From the NCBI GenBank assembly GCA_905250125.1, contig CAJNOL010000211.1, positions 124,001 to 188,000 of the forward strand: a DNA stretch of 64,000 nt. Reading direction: 5' to 3'. Position 1 is the first letter of the stretch, and every line of letters begins with the position of its first letter. The notes under the pieces were generated by a model. It was not told the DNA's origin. It saw only the letters and a program-made list of their open reading frames with translations, and did no database searches. The stretch is from Rotaria sordida (taxonomy: Eukaryota > Rotifera > Eurotatoria > Philodinida > Philodinidae). This document shows positions 36,640 to 49,952 of the stretch, in pieces. The translations under genes and the position numbers were made by a program.

Positions 36640-39569
36640 TTATGGTTAATCAACCTGTTTGAAGAGATCTTTTGAAAGTATTTTTCAAGTCATCATTGAT
36701 CCAAAACTCATCATCTTGACTACAGGACTAAATCTACTGATTAATATTGCTTCATTAATTAATTTTATCAATTAGATAGAATATCAGAAAATCACGCAGT
36801 ATTTTACCTATAGAATAAGGTGGATTTCAAATAATTGTGATACATTTTGATTTGAGATGATAAAAACTCATTTTTATCAATATGTATTTCAATGTGATCA
36901 TTCTCAGGTTCATCATTACAACGACCGTACACAGACTTTTAAGTAGACGTAAACAGTAGAATTATGATCGTACATCGGCCGTAAATCACCCACTTGGCAG
37001 GAACAGTATGACGGTCGTATGACGCTGTCTCATGTAAGGCGTAATATACACGCCGTTTACACTTACATCCATACCGTAGTACAGTTGAGTTCTGACAGAC
37101 GCAACAGGATACACTATCGTTTACTATCGTGTACCTATGTAAACCACTGTACAGAGTGTAGTCCAGATCGATAATTCTGTGTTCCGGATTAGACAAGAAA
37201 TAAAATAGGAGTTATACCTATCGAAAGAAGGCCTTTTCCACAAAAATTCATTTTTCGATTAAAAATCGATCTATACAGAGACGAAGTTTAAGAAAAGATC
37301 CTACAATGCTTATGTTATTGAAATCCACTCGTTTGGATTAGAAATAGCCTTATTTGAAAGTTTCCGAAAAAAAAGGCTTTTAAAGACCTTTGTCTATCAA
37401 ATAAGCTGCTTCAGTTTCGAAAAAGTACTTACAGTAAAGGTGTTGTTAAGAAAAATAGTCGTACTGATTTTAGACAAATTTTTCAATCTGAAAATTACTT
37501 GAAATGAGGTAGCTATCAAGAAGTAGACCTTTAAAAGTCAAGAAAAACCTTTGCTGAGTGCTAGTAACGTATCTACGGCTAAGAGCTATTAGTATTCTGT
37601 ATAGTTGAATAAAAAGCTGTTAATGCTTATTATTTTGTAAAGAGAATATTGTATAAATAGTAGAATATAAGATAGGACAAAGTAGAATCAAAACTACACT
37701 TTCATCCTTTCAGTCAAGATGGATAATATTGTTGCTAGAGTTTGTATCAAAAATGTGGTACAAAGCAACTAACTCGAAGTCTTTTTTAAGAGTTTTTAAT
37801 CAATTCAAGTTTGTATCTAAGCTTAGTTAATCTGTTCAGGTATATTATGCAACGATTCCATAGTTTGATTCAGTTGGATGTTCCCTATTGAACCTACTTA
37901 TTTGTGCAAAACGCTACGTTTTTTTCTCAGTAGACGTCATGGAAAAATATAAATACGTCTTATTCGAATTGATTTAGTACCGCTCAACATGACTGCTGTC
38001 CTTACACATTCTATATGGGTTTTTCGAAGTCTGTTGCGCAGCGTGTGTGTGTTACGACGAGATCATTCAATGGTATGTACTGACGCGTTTTCAAAGTCAT
38101 ATTTGACTTCTGCTTAGATGTTCTTATTAAAAATTACTTTTATTTTCTGCTTAATGTCGTCAAATGTTCGAATGATGTTCATACAGATGGAACAGGTGAC
38201 CATATGTGCTTGTCTACATTTCATGTAGCGTTCGACACAGTTCAAATCACCAGCAGCAGACATAGTATAATGGCTAATAGAAGTTGAGTCGGTTGAGTGA
38301 TGGCCACTATGTCTAGGTTTTTAGTATTTTTCGGCCATATCAATCTGTTTGATCAGTCGTCTTCAATCAGCCTAATGCATAGTCATTCCTTCTACCATGT
38401 CTAAAACCAATAGAACGATTACTAGCTGTAGCTTTGGACAGAAGGTCGGTCTGACCGGCAGATCTTTCGTTTATTTGCTTGAACTTCTCAAAAGCATTGG
38501 CTAATCCAAAAACGATCGTGGAGTTTGCTGATCCTGGTTGAAGAATTAGATAGTTATTGCAATTTCTGTGTGGCTTTTGTAGTCTAAGAAAGGAGACACG
38601 AAATGTTCAATCCAATAATAATATAGTTTTTGAAACAATCTTATTTTATAGAGAAAATATTTCTCTTTAAAACTTAACAGCTGAATATTTCTTCACTTTA
38701 TTTTTACTTCAGAAATATTCGATCCTACATCCAGGATCAGAAAGTTCCATACATATCTCTAGACTAATCACAAGAGTCGATGTATGTCCCTAAGTAGTTA
38801 GTATGCTATTGAATCGGTAATGGAAAGGAAATAGTCATTTATAACTTGCTCTGGGATATTCCATGGTCGGTGATTACAAGATTCGAATGCAATACCTTGC
38901 AAGTATGATCCATCCAAATGAAAAAGGCAATTCAAGAAAAAGTGAAAAATAATAAAACGACTGTAACATTGAAAAGTATCTATCGTGAACAACCAACTAA
39001 ATAAAATAGTATCAACTGAGTTATACACTCGTTTTTTTTTAGCATACATGTATATCACATCTTTCACTGGTGTAATTAGTGTTCTAATCATTTGAAATAG
39101 TTTGAATTAATCAGTTTTCGTTGACTAATATCTTTATTATAATGTAAGACTTCCTTTGGCGACCTACAGTCGCGTGATCAGTCATTAAGTTGGATTTGTC
39201 GTTCTGTTGCAAGCAGAAAAACTCAGATAGTTAAACATTCAATGATCATTTATTCTAACTGAAACATCCAAATTTTACGAACTCAATTAGTTTTTTCCTT
39301 CACATCTCTCAAGAATATTGCCATATTGAAGATCATCAATTACTAATATCTCAAAATAAGACATTTGTTCCTTCGTATGACAAAAATTTCTATGCTTTTC
39401 TCTTCCATTTTATTCAAAAGAAAATGAACGCATTATCAATAATTCAAAGTTAATTTTAAAAAATTCATCATCATGATGAAATCAGTCAAAATAAAAATCA
39501 GTAATATATTGCTTGTATCTATAACAAAAAAAAAGAAAACAATACTTTATCATATTTCTTGATGAATAT
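36640..39569. other. non-coding interval with repeat-like islands
   Basis: 36908-37190 is relatively rich in CG, GTA and TAC words (many CGTAC, GTACA and CGTTTAC), unlike the surrounding sequence. 38415-38890 holds the second SINE-like copy. No supportable gene. Confidence 0.5.
38415..38890 (-). repeat. dispersed SINE-like repeat, copy 2
   Basis: It shares TAGCTGTAGCTTTGGACAG with 6652, a weaker CTTCTCA...GGTCAGC-like block, and ATTCCATGGTCGGTGAT with the segment at 6795. The minus strand reads CATTCGAATCTTGTAATCACC, again B-box-like. It is diverged and longer than copy 1, probably through internal insertions. Confidence 0.4.
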
Positions 39570-40460
39570 TCAATATTTATTCTCACTTCTATAAAACTTA
39601 TTGATTGGAGTTTTGGCTTGAAGACATGCAGTTAAATTAACATTACAATCATTTGTCATACAATAACATTTATTATAAATAATTGTATAATTATTATCTT
39701 CAAGTGTTTCTTTCCATTGTATATAAAATGTATTTAGTGTTTCATTATAATATTGTTTAACATTAGATTGAACGGCCATTTTTTGTATAAATTGTATTTG
39801 ATCAACTAATACATATTCATAATCTTCGTCAGGTAATGCAACTAATGTTAAATAATTTCCATTATTACTTTCTAAATACATACAAAGTACAGTATGATTT
39901 TGAACGTATTCTTCACATTGTGTCATATTTATATAAGGTGTTGAATCTCGTACACAATAATATGTTGAATTTAATATTCCAACTGGAGTATCTTGACATG
40001 TAATGGATGATGATTCTTTTGTAAGTAATGGTATAGATGAAGAAAGTGACGGTAGATTTGGATTTGCATCAACAGATTGTCTACATGTTGTAAAATTTTC
40101 ATTACATAAATCTGTTGCACATATACAAAGTAAATCAATATCAAAATATTCAAATGGTAATTTAGAACAAAGACCATAACCAATATCACTTCTATCACTA
40201 AAACCTGTACAACGTTGTGTTACACGACGATAAGAATTTGTTAAATAAATACAATCATAATATATAGTTGAATCAGTACCATTACTAAAAAATTCATATA
40301 CGCAATATTCACAATTGGTAAATAAATCTCCATCATTGAAATTGGATATACATGTTAGATTATAACGATTAGTTGTTGTATTCAGTTGAAGTGAAGAATT
40401 TTTGAAAAATCCTTGACATTGACTAATAAAAATCAATAATGTACATAATAATATTTGCAT
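39570..40460 (-). CDS. secreted Ly6/uPAR-like cysteine-rich protein
   Basis: A single-exon frame of 296 residues. It starts with a clear signal peptide (MQILLCTLLIFISQCQG, residues 1-17). Two cysteine-rich units follow, separated by a Ser-rich linker: the first ends in CICATDLCNENFTTC, the second in CYCMTNDCNVNLTAC. Both end in the C-x-C-x(3)-D/N-x-C-N signature of three-finger (Ly6/uPAR) domains. There are many N-x-S/T sites and no convincing C-terminal hydrophobic tail, so it is probably secreted rather than GPI-anchored. Three-finger proteins bind receptors or other surface proteins; the partner here is unknown. Assignment to the family rests on cysteine spacing only. Confidence 0.75.
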   Translation of the reverse strand: MQILLCTLLIFISQCQGFFKNSSLQLNTTTNRYNLTCISNFNDGDLFTNCEYCVYEFFSNGTDSTIYYDCIYLTNSYRRVTQRCTGFSDRSDIGYGLCSKLPFEYFDIDLLCICATDLCNENFTTCRQSVDANPNLPSLSSSIPLLTKESSSITCQDTPVGILNSTYYCVRDSTPYINMTQCEEYVQNHTVLCMYLESNNGNYLTLVALPDEDYEYVLVDQIQFIQKMAVQSNVKQYYNETLNTFYIQWKETLEDNNYTIIYNKCYCMTNDCNVNLTACLQAKTPINKFYRSENKY

Positions 40461-41351
40461 TTGAATAATTTCTTATCAAATGAATCACCAGGTACTAAAG
40501 AACTTTTGATTTATATTACTCTTTCACTATCGTTTCATTTATTTGCTCTTATTATTGCATGTTGTGCTTAAGAAATCGATAAAAAATTGATCGATTATAT
40601 ATATAAGCAAAAAAAAAAGAAAGAAAACGAACGCAAATGTAAAAGCGCATGAAGGGCAATATTTCATGATGAATAATAACGAATCAAACAAATCATCTAA
40701 TATTACTGACAGTTAGTTTAACAAAAAAAAAAAATGCTATTCACATTATATCATAAAATTTGACAAAAGTAAATAGTTAATGTTTCGAAACAATTTAATT
40801 GAGTAATATTTATGAAAATGAAAAAAACAAATTATTTTCTTATACAGATTATAGTTTTGGTTGAATTAATTTTAAAAAAAATTCGATTAGAATTATTCTA
40901 CTTCATGATCTTAATTTTCTACTTAATCTTTTGTACTAAACTACCGAATTCACTCAAAGCTATGGCTTTTCAAACACAAAAGAATATTGACATTACGTAA
41001 ATAGATTCGTAGCATTTAATGTTTTGTGCACATGAAACATGCCGAAGAAATTGATACATTTTGAATGGTATATAGAACTTTTTATTGAAGCTTATAACAA
41101 AGATTAAACTATCAGTCAAGACTCATACATAAGAATATGTTATAACCTACGTAGTTCCTTATAATAATTTTAAAAAATCCAGTGATTTTTATATCAAATT
41201 CAACAGATTGTAAGTATAAATTCTAAGTTCGTCATAGACTCATTGAGATTGAAGTATATTGTTATGCATAAATACGAAGTATCATTCTACTAAAATTCTA
41301 TAATGAAGGCTTATAACAGACAAAGATTTTCTCCGATTTGTCACAATTGAA
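40461..41351. other. non-coding interval
   Basis: A/T-rich upstream flank of the Ly6-like gene. The 62-residue plus-strand frame at 40812-41000 is hydrophobic by composition and not supported. Confidence 0.5.
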
Positions 41352-41732
41352 TGTATACTAAGGAGAAAAAAGCGATTATTTCGTACTTCAAGTGTATGTC
41401 AACGCTACCATCTAGAATGTTTTTCATAGTTCAAGTCTACTATCTATCTGTGTCACGAGCATATTAGTTTAAGTTTATTTTATACAAGTCTATCTGACAA
41501 TAAAACCCAAATAATTCTTCATCGTACTTCACTGATACTCAATTCTTGAAGTATGATACAATAGTTAGACTCTATTACCTGCCAGACTTGTATAAAATGA
41601 ATTCAAACTAATATGCTCGTGGCGCACATGGATAGTAGACTTGAACTATCAAAAACGTTCTGGAGGATACCTTTGACATACCCGTGGAGTGTATTCAAGT
41701 AAGAAATTGTCGCTCTTGATGTATACATAGCC
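41352..41732. mobile_element. foldback element, about 380 bp
   Basis: The two halves are inverted copies: the left arm (about 41353-41505) and right arm (about 41580-41731) share AGTTCAAGTCTACTAT, ACGAGCATATTAGTTT and ATACAAGTCT in inverted order, and GTATAC marks both outer ends. No open frame. Superfamily not determined. Confidence 0.75.
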
Positions 41733-42331
41733 CTTAAGTCATATTAAAAATATCTGATCTTATGAAGCATACATAATTATAAAATATATAACGTATAATT
41801 TTATTATTTAATATAATTCCCGATACAAATCATTGTTGTTCAATGAATCAATTCTTTTTGTTGATAATATTCAAATGAACAATTTTTCAATCAAATTAAA
41901 TAATCTTAATCTATTTATTGGAAGAAATCATATATATTCAATAATTTTGTTGTCTACAATTGACAAGATTTATCAAGCGATTATTTATGACAATCTTTTT
42001 TTTATTTCTACAAAATATATTTCTTTGTTATTCAATTAAACTAAGAAGAAAACATAATATTTATTTGAGTTACTCTTATGAGTTCAATGCACTCATTTTA
42101 TTATAAAAATATAAATTTCTAATGAAAAACCAGTGTTCTTAGTTTTTAATGAAAGAGAAAAAAAAGATCTAGATCACGAACAGTACATTCGTATGCTGAT
42201 ACAAAATAACTGAAAGAAAGAAATACATAGTTCATAACTACGGTAAAACTAAATTTACATATATATATATATACATATGTACAGAAATTTATATAAGAAG
42301 AAAAGTACCAGTAAGATTCCTTATCGTGAAT

Positions 42332-44243
42332 TCAATTCACATCGGAGACTGATGGTAATAGAAGATCTGCATATGACCGTTTTAATTCATTAAAATCATA
42401 AAAAAAAGAATCAGGTGTCAAAGATTTACAATCTTGTTTAAATCTGACTTCCATTTCATTATATAACATTCGTACTAATATTTGATTATGATTATTTTCA
42501 TGTTGATAAATTTCCCATTGAATATTAGCAGCCATTGGAGCAATTTTATCACCCCTCCATTGATTATTTTCATATGTATAAACATCTAAAGGATGTACTG
42601 CTTTGTCCGTAAAACCTGGAATTTGTAAAAGTGTTGCTAATGGAATAATTGTTTCAGCATGTGCAAAACGAAGATATGCAGCAATATTTTTGTTTGTTTC
42701 AATACATTGACTAACTGACGAAAAAAAATCAGTTAGAAGTGGTTTTGCCATATCATATGTTACTGTAGTTCCTTCGATAGATGGACCTTTCTCGTAGAAT
42801 CCCTATTAATGAATAGAATAATTTGATATATGATCATTAAGATGATGAAAAAAAGAAAGAGACTTATTTGACCTATATATATTCTATATGACTCTTATGA
42901 CAAATCATTCCAAATGAATAGACAAAACAATTGAATAAACATAAATCGTGACTTTCTATATAAGTTTTAGATATTTGAAAAAAAAAATCACATACCTTTG
43001 CATCATTGATATAAGCAAACCATTTTGATTCTTCTTCATTAAAATACTTTGCTAACATTTTAGCTAAATTGAATTGACTTTGAGCTGGTGCAACCGAAAA
43101 CATCCAATAGAGACATAAAACAATATCCACTTCATTTTTGATAATTTTCTTTTCAATAGGATCAATATTATAATTTCCATTGATTAATAATTCGACAAAT
43201 TCATTTTTATAAATTCTTTTTAAAACTTGTCTTGCATATATTTTTGTTTGTTCTAAATTTTTAATTATATTTAATTTTATTTTTATATATGGATTAGTTT
43301 TTATAAATGTCATATAATTTGTACATGATTTATGAAAATAAAGTAAATTTTTATTTGATATTTCATTTAATATTTGAATATTATTAAATTCAGCTTTTAT
43401 TAAACCATTAAGAAATTCTTGAGCACTATCTACTGTACGTTTTTTACCACTTGTCATAACAGAAATTTTATTCGATGAAATAAATAAAGATTTTAAACGA
43501 TTAAATAAACGATTTCCAATACCAAAATGTTCTTCTTTACCTATTTGAGTTAATTCTCCACGTCTGATGAAAATCAATCGAAATGATTACTCAAAACAAA
43601 ACAAAAAACAGCAGAAAATTAAAACTCACCCCAAATGATTATTTGCATGCATAAATAATTCAATATCTTCTTTTAATTGTTCACCTAATGGTGTTAACAT
43701 ATTTTTTTGTTTAGCTAATTGCCAAATTGTTAATGTTTCTAAATCATAATCATGATTACTTAAAGTTCGACTTCCATGTCGAGCAAGAAGTTGTACACAA
43801 ATAGGTTTATAACCAGTTGGTGGTGGACTTAAAATATAATTTTCTGAAGGATATTCATAAGGTGTTTTTGTTGAATAATATCGTTTATAATCTTCATTAC
43901 TAACAGATATAATATTTGATTTATTGCTAATAAATTGAGAACATAAGTCATTTTGAATAGCTTTTTTTGATTGTTCAAATTGAACTTTTCTATCAAATTG
44001 TCGAATAAATAAACTATTCGGTCGAATATATGTTGTAGCAGTATTTGCCAATAGAATAATACCTTTAGCAATTAAATTTCTAGCTAATCTTTCATCTAAT
44101 TGAATATGATTGATAATATCAATATTAAGGACATTTTTTAGGGTCATAAGATGCATATTACGAGTTTTATCTAAATATTGATAAGGATAATCTTGAGTAG
44201 AATTTTCATTTAAACTAGTATTGATTGTTGTATATAATGCCAT
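42332..44243 (-). CDS. multiple inositol polyphosphate phosphatase-like histidine phosphatase
   Basis: Three exons, 44243-43630, 42802-42332 and, between them, 43563-42996 (all GT-AG), join to 550 residues. The branch-2 histidine-phosphatase signature RHGSRT lies at residues 155-160 (nucleophile His156), and HAE at 442-444 (FAHAETIIPLATLL) supplies the proton donor. The text around HAE, with TIIPL after it, is that of MINPP1, which removes phosphates from inositol polyphosphates including phytate. RGELTQIGKEEHFGIGNRL (about 206-224) matches the L(T)..G..(Q/E)...G.R segment after the catalytic core. About 145 residues precede RHG, more than I expect for MINPP, and no signal peptide is visible, although MINPP1 is normally luminal. 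An unseen upstream exon is possible: TTGACAG just 5' of the ATG could be a splice acceptor. Confidence 0.85.
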
Positions 44244-47200
44244 TATTTGATTGTTTGAAAAAAATCAATCTGTCAATGAATAAAAATAGTATTATTGTAA
44301 ATATTCTTTCTATTGTTTGTTTATTTGTATTAAAGTCTACATGTGATGTTTGTCTGGCAACTATTCGAATTTTTATAAATTTAATTATTTGATTATGAAT
44401 TCATATAGATATATTCATACAATATTTGAACGATGAACAAATTTTTAATCATGAAAACGATCATGATGATATTTTACTGTATATATGATAGAAATGTATC
44501 AATAGTTTCAATGATTTTCAAATATATTCCGCAATGACTGAAGGTATGCAGAGAATTGTACAATGACTAAAGACAAGCTGCACTCTCACCATTTGACAAA
44601 CAGAAAAGAAAAAAAAACATACTTCTATTCTCGATAACTAGATTCTTTGTTTTTGCTTCCTTTAAAAACACAATAAAGAGCAAAAAAATAATACATTTAA
44701 TAAAGCCTAAAATTTCTGGAATTTCTATTCGAGAATATTTTATGTATATTACGTATGTCAAATATGAGCAACGGATAAAAGATTTTTGAAAGTACCGAAA
44801 ATTAACAAAAACGAATGTAGTCGACTTCTTAATTTTACTGTGAGAATTTTACATTTTGAGATACTAATATATTTTATATCGATATAAATTATTGACGACA
44901 TATAAAATTAACTTACTTATATACATAGATGTTTAAATATTTATAGACTTTCAAAATATTTGCTTTTCTCATAAACTCTCTCTCTCTCTCTCAATTATTA
45001 ATTTTTCCTTTAACGATTGAGATAATTATGTTTTGCTACTTATGCTCAAACAATATTGAAAAATGAAAATAATTTTCATTAGATATAAGTAGTTCTATAA
45101 TAGAATACAGAGATTTATTTACTGTTGATCATCATATAATATGAAGTTCTCTATGAAATCGAAGGTAGAAATTCATTAGGATAAACAGATGTTAATGTGG
45201 AATATTAAATTATATGATCTTGATTGTAAAATGTTTCATGCTTATTGTCAGAAATATATAAATAACAAAATATAATTTTTCTTTTATTAGAATGCAAGAC
45301 TATCTCGCATAATAGGATCTAGAATATCAATTTTGTTGAATCTTAATCATAAAATCAAATATAGATCAGTGTGTTTTTTCTATTTAGTTTTTAGTAACTT
45401 CATATATTAAAAACAAATGATTGTCGTTAAGCCAACACGTATTATAGCATGTGATCTTACCTTTTCTTTCTTTGCATGTAACAACATGTGTATTTCGTTT
45501 GCTCCACCCTTTTATATGGCACACACCTATAATGGAGTTGTGAAAGAACAAGAGTAACATACAATGCAGGTGTTTTTTTTTCTTCATGTGCTATTCAATA
45601 ATAGATTATTGACATTACATATATGCTTCCTACCTAAAATCGCTGAAAGAAGGAGAACAAAAAATGATCGTGAATTGACTTGATTGGAAAAAAAATACCA
45701 TTTGTATGATATCTTTCTTGGAATAAAAGTTACAGCTGCGAAAATAATTGTCGATTACAAAAATTACATGGTTTACCAACTAAATTCTTAGACGTCATAA
45801 AACAATTTAGAAGAAAAAGCAATCTGAAAGGAAGTGCAACTGAGTTCGACTATAGTATTGTTATTCACATGATGCATAATATCTATATGTTTTGTTCAGA
45901 AAGTGTACCACTGACAGAAATATCATTATGACAACCGACTGCTTCCGATCTGAAACACTAAATATTCTACTAAAATACGGTGTCAATAATTGATTTGAAT
46001 AAATCTAATGATGTCGTGTTTTAAAGTATTAGTTATAATCAGAGAATGTCTTTAGTATTGCAAGTATGTTAAATGATTAAATTGACTATGAATAAAAGCA
46101 AATTAGTGGAAAAAATGACTTTAAGACAGCTACAAATCCTTTCGCATATATTTTTGATCGTTTTCCATTTCCAAACGCAATTCATTAGTGTTCATTGTAT
46201 TTTCATTAACAATTTTTTGGCTGAAGTACGTATCATTGTCTTTCATACCGTCAAAACAAACTAATATGTTAATATGAGTGTATTTAATTCAACTGAAGCC
46301 TTCCATTAAATAATTATAAAGAACAAAGAGGAATTCACTATGAATAGTATTTTTTCAAAATTCAATATAATATTTTAGGAATATACTATTCATGTCATGA
46401 TAATCGCAGTTCTTCTATCTGAACTTTGTTTTTATATCTTACATTATGAATATGTTTAAACTCTTAGAAAAATGTCAGATATTTGTCAAAATCGCGCTGC
46501 ATAATTATAGTGAGCATGCACAAGCCATCGCTGACAAAGGAATAAAATTATGCCAAGTTCAGCCGCTATCATTCATCAATGCATCAGCTTACACCTCTAA
46601 CCATTACCGACCACATTAGTGGTCTTTCGTCCAGTTTTACGAGTTTGATGACTGTTTATGAAAAATGAAAAATTTAATATAAAACATAATCATTAGTTAG
46701 TAGTCTGAACCAATAGAGAAAATTGCAACACCATCTAGCATCATGTGTTATTGTATATTCTACAGGCAAAACTAAATATTGACAGCATTCGTTTTAGTTA
46801 AGTATAAAACTACCAAGTAATTTCTTTCTTTTAAAATGAGTTTTCGTTTTCGTTTTTACTAAGAAAACATAGTATGTATTTGCTTTTTTTTATTAAACAG
46901 AGTATTAAGTATGTTAGTATGAACAAGTGAAGTAACATTTTAAACTTTTTGAGTATTGAATTCTAAAAGAAGACAGCTATTATTCAACCATAAATGTTTA
47001 ATCAAACATTTCTAATCGAGTATATTGTATTATGTTGTTTGTATTTTTAGAAAGATATTTAAATATTTTCTTATGGAAATTATAATTTAGGTTTATTCAA
47101 GAAAAAGACAATCGTTCACGTAATCGTTTTAAGATGTCGATTTAAAGTGAGATATTCTGAAAAGTAAGATAGCCTAGTAAATAAATATGAAAACATTATT

Positions 47201-47630
47201 TTTAAATATAAAAGACGGCTCTAAACTTGATAAAATATTATTCTTTATAATTATGTTACAGTATATTGTTTTCGAGCATTAAAATGATTACCATAGATTT
47301 GTTTTTTTATGTTCTGATGATTGCCGATTATTTCAATCTTTTTAATTCTCTTCATCGAATCCCCCAACTCGAGAAGTAAACAATTATATTTATTGACTTC
47401 AATACAATCATTTTAATGAGCAACAGACTCATATGTACAGTTGGAAAGTGCTATCAATTTTGCTTCACTTCATTTGGAAAAATACACAGAATATTTACGC
47501 AAAAAACTTATCGAATTGTCACGATATTAATGTCTTTCTTTTGTCATAAGCACATTTTTCATAAATGTTACCTCCAAATTTTAGTTATATGTGGCCTTCT
47601 GTTTGCCCTCAAATCAATCATACCAGGCTA
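44244..47630. other. non-coding interval
   Basis: A/T-rich, with no supportable gene. A (CT)n microsatellite lies at 44976-44992. Short frames at 44567-44761, 45384-45587 and 46073-46264 have no recognisable features. Confidence 0.5.
44976..44992. repeat. (CT)n microsatellite
   Basis: About eight CT units. Confidence 0.8.
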
Positions 47631-49952
47631 GGTTGGAAATAATATGGTTCCAGGGAGTACCACTATAATTTCGAATAGAGTAAATAATAAATTTTATATC
47701 AAATGAAAGTTCGTCGAAAATAAGGTTTATTAGTATTAATTAATAAGGATTATGAAAACTTTCGCATATTGTACTCTCGAGGTTTATAGAATTTTGTAAA
47801 ATGCAGTCGTTATAACCTGCTTTTAGTGAGTTACGAAGCAAAAAAAAGAGAATCTCTTTGGAAAAAGTGAAAAGAACATTGTTCTAATGATCATAAGACG
47901 TATTCTCATTCAGAAGATACCATTGTTCTTTTGTGTTCTGTTGTCTGTTCTTCATGGCAGTAGTTAGTGAAAAAAACTCCTTCATTTCCCTCGTGTTAGA
48001 AAGTACTAAAACAGGAAAATCAAACCAGTTTGTGGAACAATATATAAAGTCATTTTCTGATCAATATATTTTTGATAAAACAAAGAATCTATCCTTTTGG
48101 TGAATTAATTAAGTCCGATTACTTAAGAATGACTCACACTTATGATACTCAGCAGCAGAAAATTATTGACAGAATTAAATACATCGTTTTTCGTGAAGCT
48201 CGCGATGTTGATGTAACATTTATAAATAGACAATGGAGTTGCAGAGAAAGTTCACTGCATGACTTGATTTGTTACAGAATGGTGGGAGAAAAACTCATAT
48301 GATCAATGTTTTATTGATTATTCAAATGCTAGTTCTAAGCTCAAATTATCACAAGCAAGTCAAGCCATCTTTCTAAAAGAGAGGGTTGACAAGGAAAAAG
48401 TTGTTCTGTTGTGGCGAAAGAAATTGCAGAAACACAAAACGAGTACGTTGTTACAAGAACAATCCATAATTATCATCATAGAAAAGGATTAAAGTTGTTT
48501 CATATTATTCCAAAATCGTTAAAATCGGAAATTCATATATTAGATCGATTATGACTGTGCGATTGGTTAAAAGATTGGACCGAAAAAGACTTTCTTCATC
48601 TCGCACTCTCTGATGAATTTTATGTCTGAGTTGTCCGCAGACTAAATTATCAGAATGACCGAATTCAAGAAAGAAGTATTGAAGATATCAAAGAACATGA
48701 AAGATATCATGAAATGGTTCAAAATCAAGCGTGTATTTGGATTTTTCTTCTGTTTACTACCAAAAGGTTACATTGGGTGATCAAAGATAAAGGTAAATCG
48801 TAGACAGATCAATACTTTCATGATATAATTTTGACTCAAAACGTATTTCTTTTCTTAAAAAATGAAGAAAACGTTATTGATCTTTATGAAGCCATATATG
48901 TTCATGATAAAGCATCGTGTATGCAAGCAAATAAGACCCAGCATTCGCTTCAAAATATCAACATTAAGTTTTGGAGTAATAACATCTGGCCTGGAATTTT
49001 GTTCGATCTCAATGCGGCAGAACATATTGAAACAATAATCAAAGATGAAGTTAAAAAAGATGTTATCAGAACCTACATTCTAACATAAAATGTGTCACAT
49101 TTATACGTCGTGAGCTATTGTGTCGTGCTTAGAATGTGTTGTATACAAATTTGTCGCGTTCTGTTTATTCACTATTCATTCACCATTTTTGTTATGCACG
49201 CACAGCCATATATAAGCAACACGGTTGAATGTAAGAAAGATAAATATTTCCACAATAATTTTTTTTAGATTATTTCTCGATAATTTATTAGTCGAGAAAA
49301 TGCCATTTTCAATCAATATTCGAGAGAGGACTACCCTGAATCGGTCTGACAGGGATCGGACCAACTCAAGGTTGGAAAGATCTCAAAATGTAACCTGCTT
49401 GAGTTTTCAAAACAGAAATAATTATAATGGAATTAAATTGAAAAAATTTATAGTATGCATTTTCAGAAGAATCAATAAAAAATGTACCGCATCTGTTGTA
49501 CGAAATGTGTCGTGCGACACATTTTAACTTAGTGTGTAGACATAATCGTTATCTTGAAGACACACTTAAAACTCACATTTCAGATGTTTTGACAAACATG
49601 AAAACGGATACTAAGTTATTTGAAACTCTTCTATGTTTGTATTTCTATCTCGACTTCGTACAGTAAAGAATATTAACGGTCGTCATATTGATTGTATTCA
49701 TGAAACAATGAAAGAATAAAGAATTTCGCATCATTTGTAGTTCGAACTTGATCTCGTAAATTATTTTTCTCATGTCTGTGGTTGATAGAATATTAGAAAT
49801 TTCAAGAATACAACATACGAAAGTTTTTATAATCCTTATTGTTTAGTACTAATAAACCTCATTTTCGACGAGCTTTCATTTGATATAAAATTTATTATTT
49901 ACTGTATCTGAAATTATAGCAATACTTCCTGGGAAAAATATTATTTCCAACC
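47631..49952 (+). mobile_element. Tc1/mariner-superfamily element with long terminal inverted repeats
   Basis: It is bounded by TA on both sides (47629-47630 and 49953-49954). The left end starts GGTTGGAAATAATAT, the right end is its reverse complement, and the arms (47631-47764 and 49818-49952) match over about 134 bp with roughly a dozen differences. Inside lies the broken transposase (48072-49088). The element is 2,322 bp. After the transposase, about 730 bp of non-coding sequence precedes the right repeat. Age is suggested by the mismatches between arms and the stops in the gene. Confidence 0.9.
48072..49088 (+). pseudogene. Tc1/mariner-superfamily transposase, decayed (D...D37E)
   Basis: Pieces in order on the plus strand: an N-terminal part with EIAETQNEYVVTRTIHN (helix-turn-helix type), LKLFHIIPKSLKSEIHIL, LHLALSDEFYV with the first catalytic Asp, RLHWVIKDKGKS, YVHDKASC with the second Asp, then WPGILFDLNAAEHIETI with the final Glu. 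The last two acidic residues are 37 apart (D37E), so this differs from the D37D element at 28.6 kb. NAAEH replaces the usual NPxE. Stops and frame changes occur after GEKLI (about 48302), near HILDRL (48552), after EFYV (48627) and after KGKS (48801), so it cannot make an enzyme. Confidence 0.88.
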
